Shown piece after piece: positions 24,180-33,409 of a stretch of 64,000 nucleotides of DNA. The position numbers were made by a program, and so were the translations under genes. The notes beneath the pieces are model-generated. The model worked only from the letters and a program-made list of their open reading frames with translations, had not been told where the DNA came from and made no database searches. How positions within the stretch are numbered: the first letter of the stretch is position 1; every line of letters starts with the position of its first letter. Source of the DNA: CAVTLG01 sp963735495 (GTDB taxonomy: Bacteria > Chloroflexota > Ktedonobacteria > Ktedonobacterales > Ktedonobacteraceae); contig CAVTLG010000015.1 of NCBI GenBank assembly GCA_963735495.1, positions 62,001-126,000 of the forward strand, read 5' to 3'.

Positions 24180-25363
24180 ACCTTCCACCTGCACAGGAGC
24201 AGAACCGCGTCACCAGTGGACTGACGCTTAATCTGCTCATTGCCTATGCTCATCAGATCACCACGCAATTCATCGGGGTGCAACTTTCAATCGCCAATCT
24301 GCTCGCCATTGCGGTCTCCGCGCTCTCAATCGTGGCTGGCAGTGTCACGGTCACCGCACAGAGATATCCAACCATCTGGCCGTTGTGGATTGTCGCTGGG
24401 GTCATTGGCGTCGGGTTATCCATCTTAATCGAGGGCATGACGCTCGGAGCGCTGATCCGCATTCGGTTAGCAAATGCGATCATCAAGCAGATTGAGGAGA
24501 GCCTGGAGCGCGAACGGGGCGACATCTCCTTCTGGGCGTTTGGTCGGCGGATCGACTTTTACCACAAAAAGCAGCGGGCGACCCGAACCCATCGCCAATC
24601 CCGCTTTTATTCCTTCCCGTTGATGCTGGTTGGCAGCGTCTCCAGTGCCATCGCTGGAGGTTTGTTCTACCATGCTATCTTTACGGGATTGGGAAACTGG
24701 CAAAGCCTGGCGATCTCCGCCCTCTTTCCTTTCATCATCACCTGCACCTTTATTAGCAGTGAGCTTTTCAAGGAGGCACAGGAAGCAGCCATCAAGGAGG
24801 GCTTTACCGGTGGCGGTCTCCGCGACGCCGCATTCCGAGAGGAGACACGACGCTTGCTCTTTCAGGCGACACAAGATGCGCTCCTGGCGGATCTTCAGGA
24901 TGCAACGGTCCAAGAGGAACTGCGCAAAAAGCGACAGGCAGTGCTCTTGCACATCGTGGATGCACTGCTTACCGGGTCACACGTCGCCAAGGAAGACGAC
25001 ACGCAACACGTCCTCATTGAACCGGCAGAACAGCAGGACACGACACCGTCAGCGGAACGTCATCCCGATACGACAGGAGCGTCTCGTGAGAATGGGAAAG
25101 ACGACACAACGACAGCACTCAATGGGCACGCGACATTCCTTTCAAAGTGGGAGACAGAGCATCAACAGATTCTGCAACGGACACAGGCGCACCTGGTCGT
25201 GCACCCACATGCCACGCAGGCAGAGATTGCCGCAGCGCTCGGCATTGCCGTACGGACGCTGCAGCGCCACTTGAAACAGCCTGACGCAGGGAAAAAGAAG
25301 GGCGCGCTCCCACACACGTTGCCAACACCCGTCCAGCAAGAAAAGAGGGAGGAGACCCCCTGA
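24176..25363 (+). CDS. Membrane protein with a C-terminal helix-turn-helix
   Basis: This 395-residue protein has about four hydrophobic helices in two pairs (residues ~35-62 and 67-95, ~143-163 and 168-190), a long charged helical segment (LFKEAQEAAIKEGF, ELRKKRQAVLLHIVDALL), an acidic disordered linker and a final HTH (ATQAEIAAALGIAVRTLQRHL, ~350-372). The plan matches the 8857 protein (membrane anchor, helical rod, C-terminal DNA-binding module). ATGA-coupled to the XRE gene. A role in tethering the element's DNA or sensing at the membrane is inference. Confidence 0.65.
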   Translation: MNLPPAQEQNRVTSGLTLNLLIAYAHQITTQFIGVQLSIANLLAIAVSALSIVAGSVTVTAQRYPTIWPLWIVAGVIGVGLSILIEGMTLGALIRIRLANAIIKQIEESLERERGDISFWAFGRRIDFYHKKQRATRTHRQSRFYSFPLMLVGSVSSAIAGGLFYHAIFTGLGNWQSLAISALFPFIITCTFISSELFKEAQEAAIKEGFTGGGLRDAAFREETRRLLFQATQDALLADLQDATVQEELRKKRQAVLLHIVDALLTGSHVAKEDDTQHVLIEPAEQQDTTPSAERHPDTTGASRENGKDDTTTALNGHATFLSKWETEHQQILQRTQAHLVVHPHATQAEIAAALGIAVRTLQRHLKQPDAGKKKGALPHTLPTPVQQEKREETP

Positions 25364-25407
25364 TGATCTTCAACGCTCGTTCGCCACCAGAGAAGATCCA
25401 CGAACAG

Positions 25408-25442
25408 CGCTGGCTCTTGTGTGGGGACACAAAGAGCCAGCG
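25408..25442. repeat. Hairpin element, copy 2
   Basis: CGCTGGCTCTTGTGT and ACACAAAGAGCCAGCG form a 15-bp stem with one bulge around a GGGG loop. It shares the GCTGGCTCTTGTGT arm with 23751-23764. It has no T-tract, so it is a protein-binding or RNA-processing structure rather than a plain terminator. Confidence 0.55.
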
Positions 25443-25527
25443 GTGATACCATCCGACTCTCAAAACCACCTTGCAGGTCCACTGCCTTTCCGGAGCTAGG
25501 ACCTGGAGGCAAAAAGAAGGAGATACC

Positions 25528-26158
25528 ATGTCTATCATAACACGCACTGCGGTTGCGTCCTACGAGCGACCGACGATTGTCTGCTTGTGTGGCTCGAACC
25601 CGTTTCAGTGAGGCATTTCAGCAAGCAAATTTCACCGAGACGCTGGCCGGGCGCATCGTGCTCTCGATTGGCTGTGACTTCAAAAGTGATGCAGCCCTGG
25701 GACTCACCCAGGAAGATAAAGCACGGATGGACGAACTGCATAAACGCAAGATTGACCTGGCCGACGAGATCCTGGTCCTCAATGTCGATGGCTACGTTGG
25801 CTTGTCCACCAGCAGCGAGATCACCTATGCGCGACAGCACCATAAACGTGTTCGGTGGTTGAACCCGCCCGTTACCCACAAGGAGAGACTCGTAAGACAG
25901 CAGGAACCACCCCCGACTCCCACGAGCGACAGGTTTCCTCCAACAATCACCTCCCAGATCAGTGACCTGGAGCGATTGGTTCAAGAGTTGAGGCGACGCG
26001 TCCAGATGATAACGCCAGCGACATCACTGGGACAACACGCGAATTTGTATGTGATGCTCTGGTGCACAGAAGCCATGCTCACTCTCGCGCCGCCCCTGCG
26101 ACAGATTCTGCTGCACATGCTGCAATCTCGTCTGTTGACGATGAAGGAGCAACATTGA
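25528..26158 (+). pseudogene. Nucleoside 2-deoxyribosyltransferase-like gene with a frameshift
   Basis: From the ATG at 25528 (AAGGAGATACC upstream) the frame reads RPTIVCLCGS and then meets a TGA. Shifting one base at about 25595-25602 continues as RFSEAFQQANF and then CDFKSDAALGL, HKRKIDLADEILVLNVDGY and GLSTSSEITYARQHHKRVRW. This is the DUF4406/deoxyribosyltransferase-like family, whose usual reading would be CGSTRFSEAF. One extra A or C explains it. The C-terminal ~75 residues extend beyond the family. These proteins are common in phages and may salvage or hydrolyse nucleotides. The product is probably inactive unless recoded or the base is a sequencing error. Confidence 0.7.
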
Positions 26159-26245
26159 TAACGTTCTTGATCATCCCTCCATCATGTATAACCCTGCCGG
26201 AGGGACTCCGGCACACCTTCTCTGTTGAAAGATTGGAGGTGCCAC

Positions 26246-27160
26246 ATGGCACGCAGTCGTAGTCTCCCTTCAACCCTGTTTGACGATCCTGATTTCTTTG
26301 AGCTTTCCAGTGACGCACAGGTGATCCTGATCGGACTCGTCCTCATCGCTGATGATCACGGACGCGGGTTAGCACATACCGGCCTGCTGGCCCGCAAGTT
26401 CAATAAACCCGTGGAGTTAATCGAGGAGACACTGGCCCTTCTTGAACAGCAACAGCTCGTGACCTGCTACCAGGATGAGCAGCAGCGCTACTATGCTTTG
26501 TGCCGATGGACGGAGTGGGAGACGCTGAGCAAACCCGCCCGGTCAAAGTATCCCGCACCTCCATCAGCACGGTCAGCAGACAACACCCCACAATGCCCAG
26601 GAAGCTCTCACAATGCCCAGGAAAAGTTAGGGGATTGTGGGGAATCGATTCGGGAAGAGGAAGGTGAAGAGGAAAAGGAAGAAGAAAGAGAAGGTGAAGA
26701 GGAAGGTCCCCCAAATATCACGTTCCTCGCCCCCACCAGCGGCGGCACCATCACCGCTGTTTCACAGCAGCAGGTGACGGAGGCCACGCAACGGGTCGCC
26801 CGCATTCTCAAGCTTGCCACAAGCGAAGCCCTTGCTCGTGTGGTGGCAGAATACTTGCCAGACCCGGCGCTCTCGGTGTTAGGCGAGGCGGACGCAGCCC
26901 GTGAGTGGATCGATGATCCCCGACGCAATCGCAAGCGCAAACGCATGACGCCCTCGTTTTTCCGCCGCTGGCTCCAGCGTGAGCAGGTGGACAACCGAGA
27001 GCGCCGGATACAGGCAACGGGGACAGGGGACAAAGAGGCAGGTGGCAACACACTGACCGCATCCTCACCTACGCACCCAACGGGTCGGAGCCTGATGGAT
27101 CTGGAAGCACAATACCAGGCGGAACAAACACGCGGAAGGAGACAACACGATGCACCATGA
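26246..27160 (+). CDS. Replisome-organiser-like protein (winged-helix replication initiator)
   Basis: This 304-residue protein begins with a winged-helix module typical of phage and plasmid replisome organisers (SLPSTLFDDPDFFELSSDAQ, LIADDHGRGLAHTGLLARKF, ETLALLEQQQLV). A Glu/Lys-rich low-complexity linker follows (~135-160), then a basic C-terminal domain (DDPRRNRKRKRMTPSFFRRW). GGAGG before the ATG at 26246 sets the start over the in-frame 26225. It overlaps the DnaB gene by 11 bp. The likely role is to bind the element's origin and load the DnaB helicase. Confidence 0.65.
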   Translation: MARSRSLPSTLFDDPDFFELSSDAQVILIGLVLIADDHGRGLAHTGLLARKFNKPVELIEETLALLEQQQLVTCYQDEQQRYYALCRWTEWETLSKPARSKYPAPPSARSADNTPQCPGSSHNAQEKLGDCGESIREEEGEEEKEEEREGEEEGPPNITFLAPTSGGTITAVSQQQVTEATQRVARILKLATSEALARVVAEYLPDPALSVLGEADAAREWIDDPRRNRKRKRMTPSFFRRWLQREQVDNRERRIQATGTGDKEAGGNTLTASSPTHPTGRSLMDLEAQYQAEQTRGRRQHDAP

Positions 27161-28499
27161 GGTCCGATTGCCGCAGAGTGTGGAGGCAGAGCAAGGCGTC
27201 CTTGGCAGCCTGATCATTGATCCTGACGCGATTGCCCAGATTGCGGATACCCTGACCCCAGAGGATTTTTACCGGGATGCCTACCGCAGTATCTACGAGG
27301 TGATCCTCTCCCTGTTTGAACGACAGACCCCTGCCGATTTCATCACCCTCTGCGATGAGTTGGAGCGACGGGGCAAGCTGGCCGATGTTGGCGGCCCCGC
27401 TGCCATCACCACGCTCGTCAACGCCGTCCCAACGAGCGGCAACGTGGAGTACTACAGCCACATCGTGACGCAAAAAGCCCTCTACCGTCGACTCATCCAC
27501 GCAGCTGGGCAGATTGCAGCCGCAGCCTATGCGGAGGAGACCAATGCCCTGGAGAGTGCAGAGCAATTGGTCTTTGCCCTTGCGCAGCGTGGACACGCAG
27601 CCGAGGCGACCCATATATCAGCAATCATGCAGCACTGCATGGCGGATCTGAGCATCGTGCAGGGACACACCGGGACCATTGTCGGCGTGCCAACGGGCTT
27701 TCACCCACTGGATGTGGCACTTGGTGGGCTCCAAAGGGCAGACCTGATCATCCTGGCTGCGCGTCCTGGAACGGGTAAAACCGCCTTTGCGCTCAACATT
27801 GCCGCTAATGCGGCCTATGCCCATCAGCGCAACGTGGCGATCTTCTCGCTAGAGATGAGTAAAAAGCAGCTGGGGGTCCGCATGGTGGCGATGCATGGGC
27901 AGATCAATCAGCAGCGGCTGCGCACGGGATGGGTCCATGATGACGAATGGGAGCACCTGGTTGCGACGATGGGGACCCTCTCAGAAGGGCCGATCTGGAT
28001 TGATGACACGGGCGGCCTTTCCCTCTCCGCGCTCCGCAGCAAGGCGCGACGGTTGCAGGCGCAACACGGCATCGATCTGGTGATTGTGGACTACCTCCAG
28101 CTGATGCACGCAACGCTGGAAGGCAAGCGCTATCCCAACCGCGAGCAGGAGATTGCCGAAATTAGCCGAGGTCTCAAATCCATCGCCAAAGAGCTTGATG
28201 TCCCGGTCCTGGCCCTGGCGCAACTCTCGCGTGCGGTGGAGAGTCGGCAGTCCAAAGTCCCTCAACTTTCTGATCTGCGCGAAAGTGGCGCAATCGAGAA
28301 CGACGCAGACGTGGTGCTCTTCATCTACCGAGAGTCGATGTATGACACCGAGAACCTGGAAGCCAAAAACACCGCCGATATCATCATTGCCAAACACCGC
28401 AATGGCCCGGTGGGGGAGATCCGCCTGGGCTTTGAGGCCAGCCAAACGCGCTTCTACGAGGTGGAGTATAGCCCACCAGCGGAAAGCGAGGAGGAATAA
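27150..28499 (+). CDS. Replicative DNA helicase DnaB-like
   Basis: This 449-residue protein has the DnaB N-terminal helical domain (QSVEAEQGVLGSLIIDPDAI), a linker, and the RecA-fold core: Walker A RPGTGKTAF (~204-212), IFSLEMSKKQL, Walker B IVDYLQLM (~311-318), LAQLSRAVESR and the arginine-finger region (LRESGAIENDADVVLFIYR). Length fits DnaB. It unwinds DNA 5'-3' as a hexamer. It follows a replisome organiser and precedes xis and int, so it is the element's own helicase rather than the chromosomal one. Confidence 0.9.
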   Translation: MHHEVRLPQSVEAEQGVLGSLIIDPDAIAQIADTLTPEDFYRDAYRSIYEVILSLFERQTPADFITLCDELERRGKLADVGGPAAITTLVNAVPTSGNVEYYSHIVTQKALYRRLIHAAGQIAAAAYAEETNALESAEQLVFALAQRGHAAEATHISAIMQHCMADLSIVQGHTGTIVGVPTGFHPLDVALGGLQRADLIILAARPGTGKTAFALNIAANAAYAHQRNVAIFSLEMSKKQLGVRMVAMHGQINQQRLRTGWVHDDEWEHLVATMGTLSEGPIWIDDTGGLSLSALRSKARRLQAQHGIDLVIVDYLQLMHATLEGKRYPNREQEIAEISRGLKSIAKELDVPVLALAQLSRAVESRQSKVPQLSDLRESGAIENDADVVLFIYRESMYDTENLEAKNTADIIIAKHRNGPVGEIRLGFEASQTRFYEVEYSPPAESEEE

Positions 28500-28616
28500 T
28501 GTCGGCAAGCAAGGAAGTACAGGCAAGTTCTTCCGGTTATGACGAACGCATCACGATCACATTGCTGTCTTTCAGTGACAGCCAGTGCATCCGCAACAGA
28601 GAGCAAGGAGAGAGCC

Positions 28617-28814
28617 ATGCAACAAGTTCAGGAGACGTCGACAACACAACCCATGTTATTGACCATCGCACAAGTGATGGAGTTGCTCCAACTCAAGCGC
28701 ACCAAGGTCAATGATTTGATTAAGCGTGAAGGGCTACCAGTACAGCACTTTGGACGAGCAGTGCGCATTCCCCGTGAGGAATTGCAAACCTGGCTGAAGG
28801 CTCGCGAACAGTAG
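28617..28814 (+). CDS. Excisionase-like helix-turn-helix protein
   Basis: A 65-residue MerR/HTH_17-type protein: MLLTIAQVMELLQLKRTKVN, then FGRAVRIPREELQTWL. AAGGAG lies eight bases before the ATG. Position directly before the integrase is classic for Xis, which bends att DNA to drive excision. Could also be a transcription regulator of int. Confidence 0.75.
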   Translation: MQQVQETSTTQPMLLTIAQVMELLQLKRTKVNDLIKREGLPVQHFGRAVRIPREELQTWLKAREQ

Positions 28815-28916
28815 CAAATCGCAGGCTCGTTATAGCAGAACCAAGAAGAAACCACCTGCCTGATGGGAACCCCATACCGGGCGGTTTCTTCTGACCTATA
28901 AAAGGAAGAACATTCA

Positions 28917-30366
28917 TGGGAAAGCGCGGAAATGGCGAAGGATCTATCTATCAGCGCAAAAAAGATGGCAAATGGGTTGCAAGTATCACGCTTGACAACG
29001 GCAAACGCAAGGTCTTCTATGGAAAGACCAAAAAGAGGTGACTGACAAGCTTATCGAAGCCCGTCATGAACAACAACAAGGGACATTGGTCACAACCTCG
29101 ACCCAGACCATGAAAGAGTATTTGGAGCATTGGCTGGAAGAAGTAAAAAAACCAACGATTCGCGTGAGTAGTTACGTCAAATATCGGAAACTCTTGAACA
29201 GCTACCTTTTGCCAACCATAGGGAAGATCCAACTACAGAAACTCACACCGCAACATGTCCAGTCCCTCTATGCACGCAAACTAAAAGAAGGGCTTTCACC
29301 AAAGACGATTCAATCCATCCACGGTGTACTGCATGGAGCATTGGACAACGCCGTCAAATGGAACCTTATCGCGAAGAACGTGTGTGATGTGGTTTCGTCC
29401 CCTCGGGTTCCGACGACTGAAAAACAAGTGCTCACGATGCAGGAAGCCCATACACTCCTGGAGCAGGTGAGAAGGCACCGGTTAGAGACAATATTGGCAC
29501 TCGCACTGACAACCGGAATGCGTCGTGGGGAAATCCTGGCGCTACGATGGTCAGATGTAAATCTTGAGGAAGGGAGTATCCAGGTAAAGCATACCGTCGA
29601 TTATATTAATCACTATGGATACGTAGAGTCGGAGCCGAAAACGGCAAAGGGGCGGCGCAAAATCATGCTCTCGTCATTTGTGGTAGAGATGCTCAATGCC
29701 CACCGTTCGGCACAAATGGAAGCGCGATATAAAGCAGGCGAGAAGTGGATTGACAAAAACCTGGTATTCACTGGTCTGCTAGGCGACTTCTTCAATCCAA
29801 ATTATGTCCTGAGAGTCTTCAAAAGGGTGTTGGTGGCAGCTGGTCTGCCAGATATGACCTTTCATATGCTTCGACATAGCGCGGCAACCATTCTACTTTC
29901 AATGGGGGTCCACCCAAAGATCGTTCAAGAGATATTAGGCCATAGCACGATTAATATAACGCTCGATACCTATTCTCATATATTACCGTCCATGCAGAAA
30001 GACATCCCAGATCGCTGGGATGTTGAATTTGGGAGTGACGGCAAGATGACCGACAAGAGCCAATCTCTTGTTTTATCTGGAAAGAGCGGGCTTGCACAGA
30101 CAGGGCAACACACCCATATCAAAATACGCCCACTGTTCTCTGGTGATGCACGTGAAAAAATCGAGGCACTGGATCAAGAACTACACCCGTTGACAGCAGT
30201 TATTGTTCATACAATAGAGAGTGAACGTCGCTTCTATCGAGCTGATGAACACGGGCTGTACAGTGTCAGTGTTCCTGAGTCTGATGACCTGAGAATAGCA
30301 CTCGTACAGCTTGCCATTTTTCGATCAAGGTTTGACGTGGTTGCCGTGGAAACCGAAAAGGATTAA
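28917..30366 (+). pseudogene. Tyrosine integrase gene with a one-base frameshift in a poly-A run
   Basis: From the ATG at 28917 the frame reads GNGEGSIYQRKKDGKWVASI and then FYGKTKKR before TGA. In the next frame it continues as EVTDKLIEARHEQQQGTLV (from about 29036), the normal integrase arm-binding domain. AAAAA at 29030-29034 is one A short for the usual KKEV reading. The rest is intact: SAM-like core-binding domain (LEHWLEEVKKPTIRVSSY), catalytic Arg in TGMRRGEILALRW, HMLRHSA (HxxR), GHSTINITLDTYSH with the nucleophilic Tyr, and a ~110-residue C-terminal extension. It is either inactivated, frameshift-recoded, or a homopolymer sequencing error. Confidence 0.85.
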
Positions 30367-30411
30367 GAAAGTACTGGAAGGTATTTGGCTCTTTTTCACG
30401 CTAACCGATCC

Positions 30412-30648
30412 TCAGCACATCTGAAATGAGGCTAAGTCGGTTCTGAATAGAGGTGTAAAACCCTGACAATCTAGGGCAAACGGCCTCCTTGTTATGAAAG
30501 TACCATCTTGCTTTCCTTCAGTAGCCTGGTCGGCCAGAAAGTCGGCGGCATTGGCACGGATCGACTGATCGCGTTTGTGCATATGGGTGTGCCGTTTTGC
30601 TATCGATTTTGTCGGTTTTGCAATGTCGCCTAATGGTGCTGTGGACAT
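30412..30648 (-). CDS. Possible small protein near the integrase (weak)
   Basis: A 78-codon frame beginning MSTAPLGDIAKPTKSIAK. On the minus strand TTGACA, a 16-bp spacer and TAGGCT lie just upstream, so it could be transcribed. No clear Shine-Dalgarno and no known family. It may be a remnant of an insertion element. Confidence 0.2.
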   Translation of the reverse strand: MSTAPLGDIAKPTKSIAKRHTHMHKRDQSIRANAADFLADQATEGKQDGTFITRRPFALDCQGFTPLFRTDLASFQMC

Positions 30649-30768
30649 TGAGTCCCACAGCCTATCAAAACCCTTGCTGTTGTCAACCTGGGTACTTCAC
30701 ACGAATATTCTGTCTGCCCTGGTTGTGACTTTTGGTTTGCCCTGCGTCACTATTTCTGGCCCATCCTC

Positions 30769-30867
30769 AAAATGGTATTGGTGGCGAATTAAAAAATCGA
30801 GCTTGGAACTGTGCCATTGAAGATTATCATCGTGCTTAGTTTTGCAATTCGCCGCCAATACCAAAAT
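30769..30867. mobile_element. MITE-like element type 1, left copy
   Basis: A 99-bp segment with terminal inverted repeats of about 22 bp (19 matching), core GGTATTGGTGGCGAATT at the left and AATTCGCCGCCAATACC at the right. A related copy is at 33310-33409. It directly abuts a second type of element at 30868. Confidence 0.6.
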
Positions 30868-30979
30868 AAGTGAGTTTGCTTGCTTATGACGCAAAAGAGC
30901 AGGAGCGTTACGCTCATTGTAAGGAGAAATTCCCCCCGTCCCAGTGAGAAAAAACGGCTTTAAGCAAACAGGCCCACTT
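30868..30979 (-). mobile_element. MITE-like element type 2, left copy (inverted)
   Basis: A 112-bp segment ending in imperfect inverted repeats AAGTGAGTTTGCTTGCTTA / TAAGCAAACAGGCCCACTT. Its reverse complement is about 90% identical to 33410-33521 over the whole length. It contains an open frame (SGPVCLKPFFLTGTGGIS) that is probably not a gene. Confidence 0.75.
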
Positions 30980-31166
30980 AAAATTGGTGCAGGGTCCAAA
31001 ATTCACAAATAGAGCAGACAAGATTTATGGTAAAAACAGTGATACTAGAACTCTCCACAAGAAGAGCTTTTTCTGGTATATTCAGTTCAAGATAATTGAG
31101 AAGATGTTATTTTCTCTCTACTCATCAAGAAGTTTTCTTGCAGCGAGTTGTGATGTTTGTTTTTTT

Positions 31167-31964
31167 CTATAAAGTGAGTCCCTCGTCTGTTCCTTCTAAC
31201 GGCAACACTAGCTGCGTTACAGCTAGCTGATGTTGTTCTGGAGAAAGGGGTATCGGCATCGCGTCTGATCGTTCTTCTATTACAGCTTCTTCGGACTCGA
31301 TGGAAGAAGTAGCCATACGCGTTATGTCACTGCCGAGCTTCAATTGCTCATACGCTGCTGGCACGATTCTAGGATCGAGATTCGGACTCCTGATTACACC
31401 AATAGGCTTTTCTACTAAGAAAAATTGTGTAAGAATAGGAGGCTCTATGACTTGTAATCCATCAAGGTATTGGCTTTTCAGTTGTTCCCGTAATTCTGTA
31501 AGTAACTGTCCAAGAACGTTTATTCCGATAAGTGTTGCTGTCTCGGTCGGTTTTGCTCCCCAAAACGAATCACGGCGAGACTCTTCGACGATAGGTCGAT
31601 CTCCTGTAGAGAGAAGAAGCTCCCCAAATTTTTCCCAGTGTTGCACTAATTTAACGCGTAAACACCAGTGCATAATCTGCACTCGAACCGCATCCCAGTC
31701 TGGACGTGAGTTTTTTCGATGAGGCTTACTCACCATTTTTGCTGTCATCGGACTTGCTTGTCCAATAATTAATTTCTGAATATCTGGCTTATGAGGGAAG
31801 CGACATGCTTGGTAGAGAGCTTCAGAGGTTGGGATACGAATTCTATTGACAACTAGTGGGTATCCACCAGCCATATTTGATAATCCACCAAACTGCTCAT
31901 TAGTTTTCAGGAATACAGCGCTCTCATCCCTATGATATGTTTTGTTCACTTGTAAGTCTACCAT
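31167..31964 (-). CDS. NADAR-domain protein (ADP-ribose-related hydrolase or sensor)
   Basis: This 265-residue protein has a YbiA/NADAR domain at residues ~22-135: FGGLSNMAGGYPL, PTSEALYQACRFPHKPDIQ, HWCLRVKLVQHWEKFGELLL, IVEESRRDSFWGAKP. These are the FxxxSN, EALYQ and D..WG marks of the family. NADAR proteins cleave N-glycosidic bonds in ADP-ribose-type compounds and can remove ADP-ribose from DNA guanine. The C-terminal half (~150-265) is not recognised. It lies 11 bp after the phosphoribosyltransferase-like gene, so the two form one operon bracketed by MITE-like repeats. Probably a conflict or toxin-antitoxin-type module. Confidence 0.8.
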   Translation of the reverse strand: MVDLQVNKTYHRDESAVFLKTNEQFGGLSNMAGGYPLVVNRIRIPTSEALYQACRFPHKPDIQKLIIGQASPMTAKMVSKPHRKNSRPDWDAVRVQIMHWCLRVKLVQHWEKFGELLLSTGDRPIVEESRRDSFWGAKPTETATLIGINVLGQLLTELREQLKSQYLDGLQVIEPPILTQFFLVEKPIGVIRSPNLDPRIVPAAYEQLKLGSDITRMATSSIESEEAVIEERSDAMPIPLSPEQHQLAVTQLVLPLEGTDEGLTL

Positions 31965-31975
31965 CTTATGCCTCT

Positions 31976-33082
31976 TCAGAACGGATGTTCATCGAATATT
32001 TGTTCGCTTTTTATTATACTACGTTGTTCGTTCGTTCGACGAGGAAGGAGAGGGTACCATATTCCAAGTGGGTGGGTTGCTGGAAAATCAGGATCTCCCC
32101 ACCATAAAACCAGAGGGCAATTATTTGCAATATTTCTGTATGTGACAAAAAAGGTACCAAATCCTAAAGAGACAAGTTTCATAAAGCCCAAAGGACGTAT
32201 AGATGAGGCCGAGCTTTTACCAACTTTAATAATTTGAATACCTTTTTTCAGAAATGCTTTTTCGACAACTCTCCTAGCCTCGAGAGATGAGAAGAGTTTC
32301 TCCTGTAATATAATTCCAGTGTGGCGAAAAAGGTTGTTAGTTGTATCATTTTTGCCTAAAGACACCTGTAAGTTAGATATATAAGCATCGATGTAAGAAT
32401 CACCATGTGAGTTTTCAGGCCAAAGTACCTCAATATCGCTATTAGAGCTACGAACATCATTGATCAATAAGGTGGTTTCTCTTTTGACTTTAATTTGTTT
32501 TTCTTCGGCTGTGTCCTGTATATATCTTCTTGCGTAGGATATTCCCGTACGGTGGCCCGCAATAGTGTAAACCCATAGAGTGCATTGGGATGATGGACAA
32601 TTAGACAGCCAACCAGTAGTACCTACCCCGCTGGTTAAATCGTAACGAAGAGTGTTACCTGTATAAATACCATCATCTATATATATATAGGTCTGTACCT
32701 CTCCAGTTCCGGTGAGGGCAAGGGAAAAACCATATTCTTGGAGAAGAACTTCGTCTACAATATCTAACATTGCTCCTTGACTATTGCCAGGTGCCTGAAT
32801 GTTGAGAAAAGATACGTGAGGTAGCAATTTTATTGGATCATGGGCACCTATGATAGTGTCTCTGAGAAAAGTGCGAACACACTCCTTCACACGGAGTCGC
32901 GAGAAATAAAACCGTTTCATAATAGAGTCTAACTCGGCGAGAATTATAGGCTGATCAGCGAAATCAAATTGTTTCAACCATCTTTCTACGTGAATAGGCG
33001 TAATAGAGGGAATATCACGTTGGCGATAATCAGAGATCGTGTTAGCTAGCGATTCAAGTAATATACTACGGTTAGTATTCAC
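31976..33082 (-). CDS. Phosphoribosyltransferase-like conflict-system protein
   Basis: This 368-residue protein has a clear PRPP-loop-like motif, YIYIDDGIYTGNTL (residues ~132-145), the pattern of type I phosphoribosyltransferases (V-V-D-D-x-x-x-T-G-x-T). The N-terminal ~110 residues are helical, and a strand-rich domain follows. It resembles the PRTase-like proteins reported next to nucleotide-processing genes in bacterial conflict systems. Partnered with a NADAR gene, it may make or destroy a ribosylated nucleotide or base. Upstream (33083-33309) there is no gene on either strand. Codon use is AT-richer than in the core genes, suggesting transfer. Confidence 0.6.
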   Translation of the reverse strand: MNTNRSILLESLANTISDYRQRDIPSITPIHVERWLKQFDFADQPIILAELDSIMKRFYFSRLRVKECVRTFLRDTIIGAHDPIKLLPHVSFLNIQAPGNSQGAMLDIVDEVLLQEYGFSLALTGTGEVQTYIYIDDGIYTGNTLRYDLTSGVGTTGWLSNCPSSQCTLWVYTIAGHRTGISYARRYIQDTAEEKQIKVKRETTLLINDVRSSNSDIEVLWPENSHGDSYIDAYISNLQVSLGKNDTTNNLFRHTGIILQEKLFSSLEARRVVEKAFLKKGIQIIKVGKSSASSIRPLGFMKLVSLGFGTFFVTYRNIANNCPLVLWWGDPDFPATHPLGIWYPLLPRRTNEQRSIIKSEQIFDEHPF

Positions 33083-33309
33083 GCTTCCTCCTTATGACAT
33101 TTGTAGTTCAACGGCTCGAGTTCTATATCCCGTGATGATCGTTGAAAGGATAATGTAAGCATACAATAGTTAAAGAGTCATTCCTAATACATGGGAACGG
33201 AAATCCTTCGGTAGTTTCTATGGGCTTCGTCTGGTTCTCCAGACTCGTTCTTAATCACGGCCAGATTTGAACGTTTGCGTCCTTGTGCAGATGAAAACGG
33301 CCCTTCACC

Positions 33310-33409
33310 AATTTGATATTGTTGGCGAGTAGGTTCTCCAAGCTCAAAGTGAAATGATTCTCATGCTTAAGATGAGCAAAGATTTGGGATTCGCCACCAA
33401 TATCAATTT
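33310..33409. mobile_element. MITE-like element type 1, right copy
   Basis: A 100-bp degenerate copy of the 30769-30867 element: the ends read AATTTGATATTGTTGGCGAG and ATTCGCCACCAATATCAATT. As on the left, it abuts a type 2 element. Confidence 0.5.

Noticed and set aside
30697..30999. Open frame reading SGPVCLKPFFLTGTGGIS on the minus strand
   Set aside because: It lies within the MITE-like repeats and recurs in the inverted copy at 33354-33551. The frame is a by-product of the repeat, not a gene with start signals.
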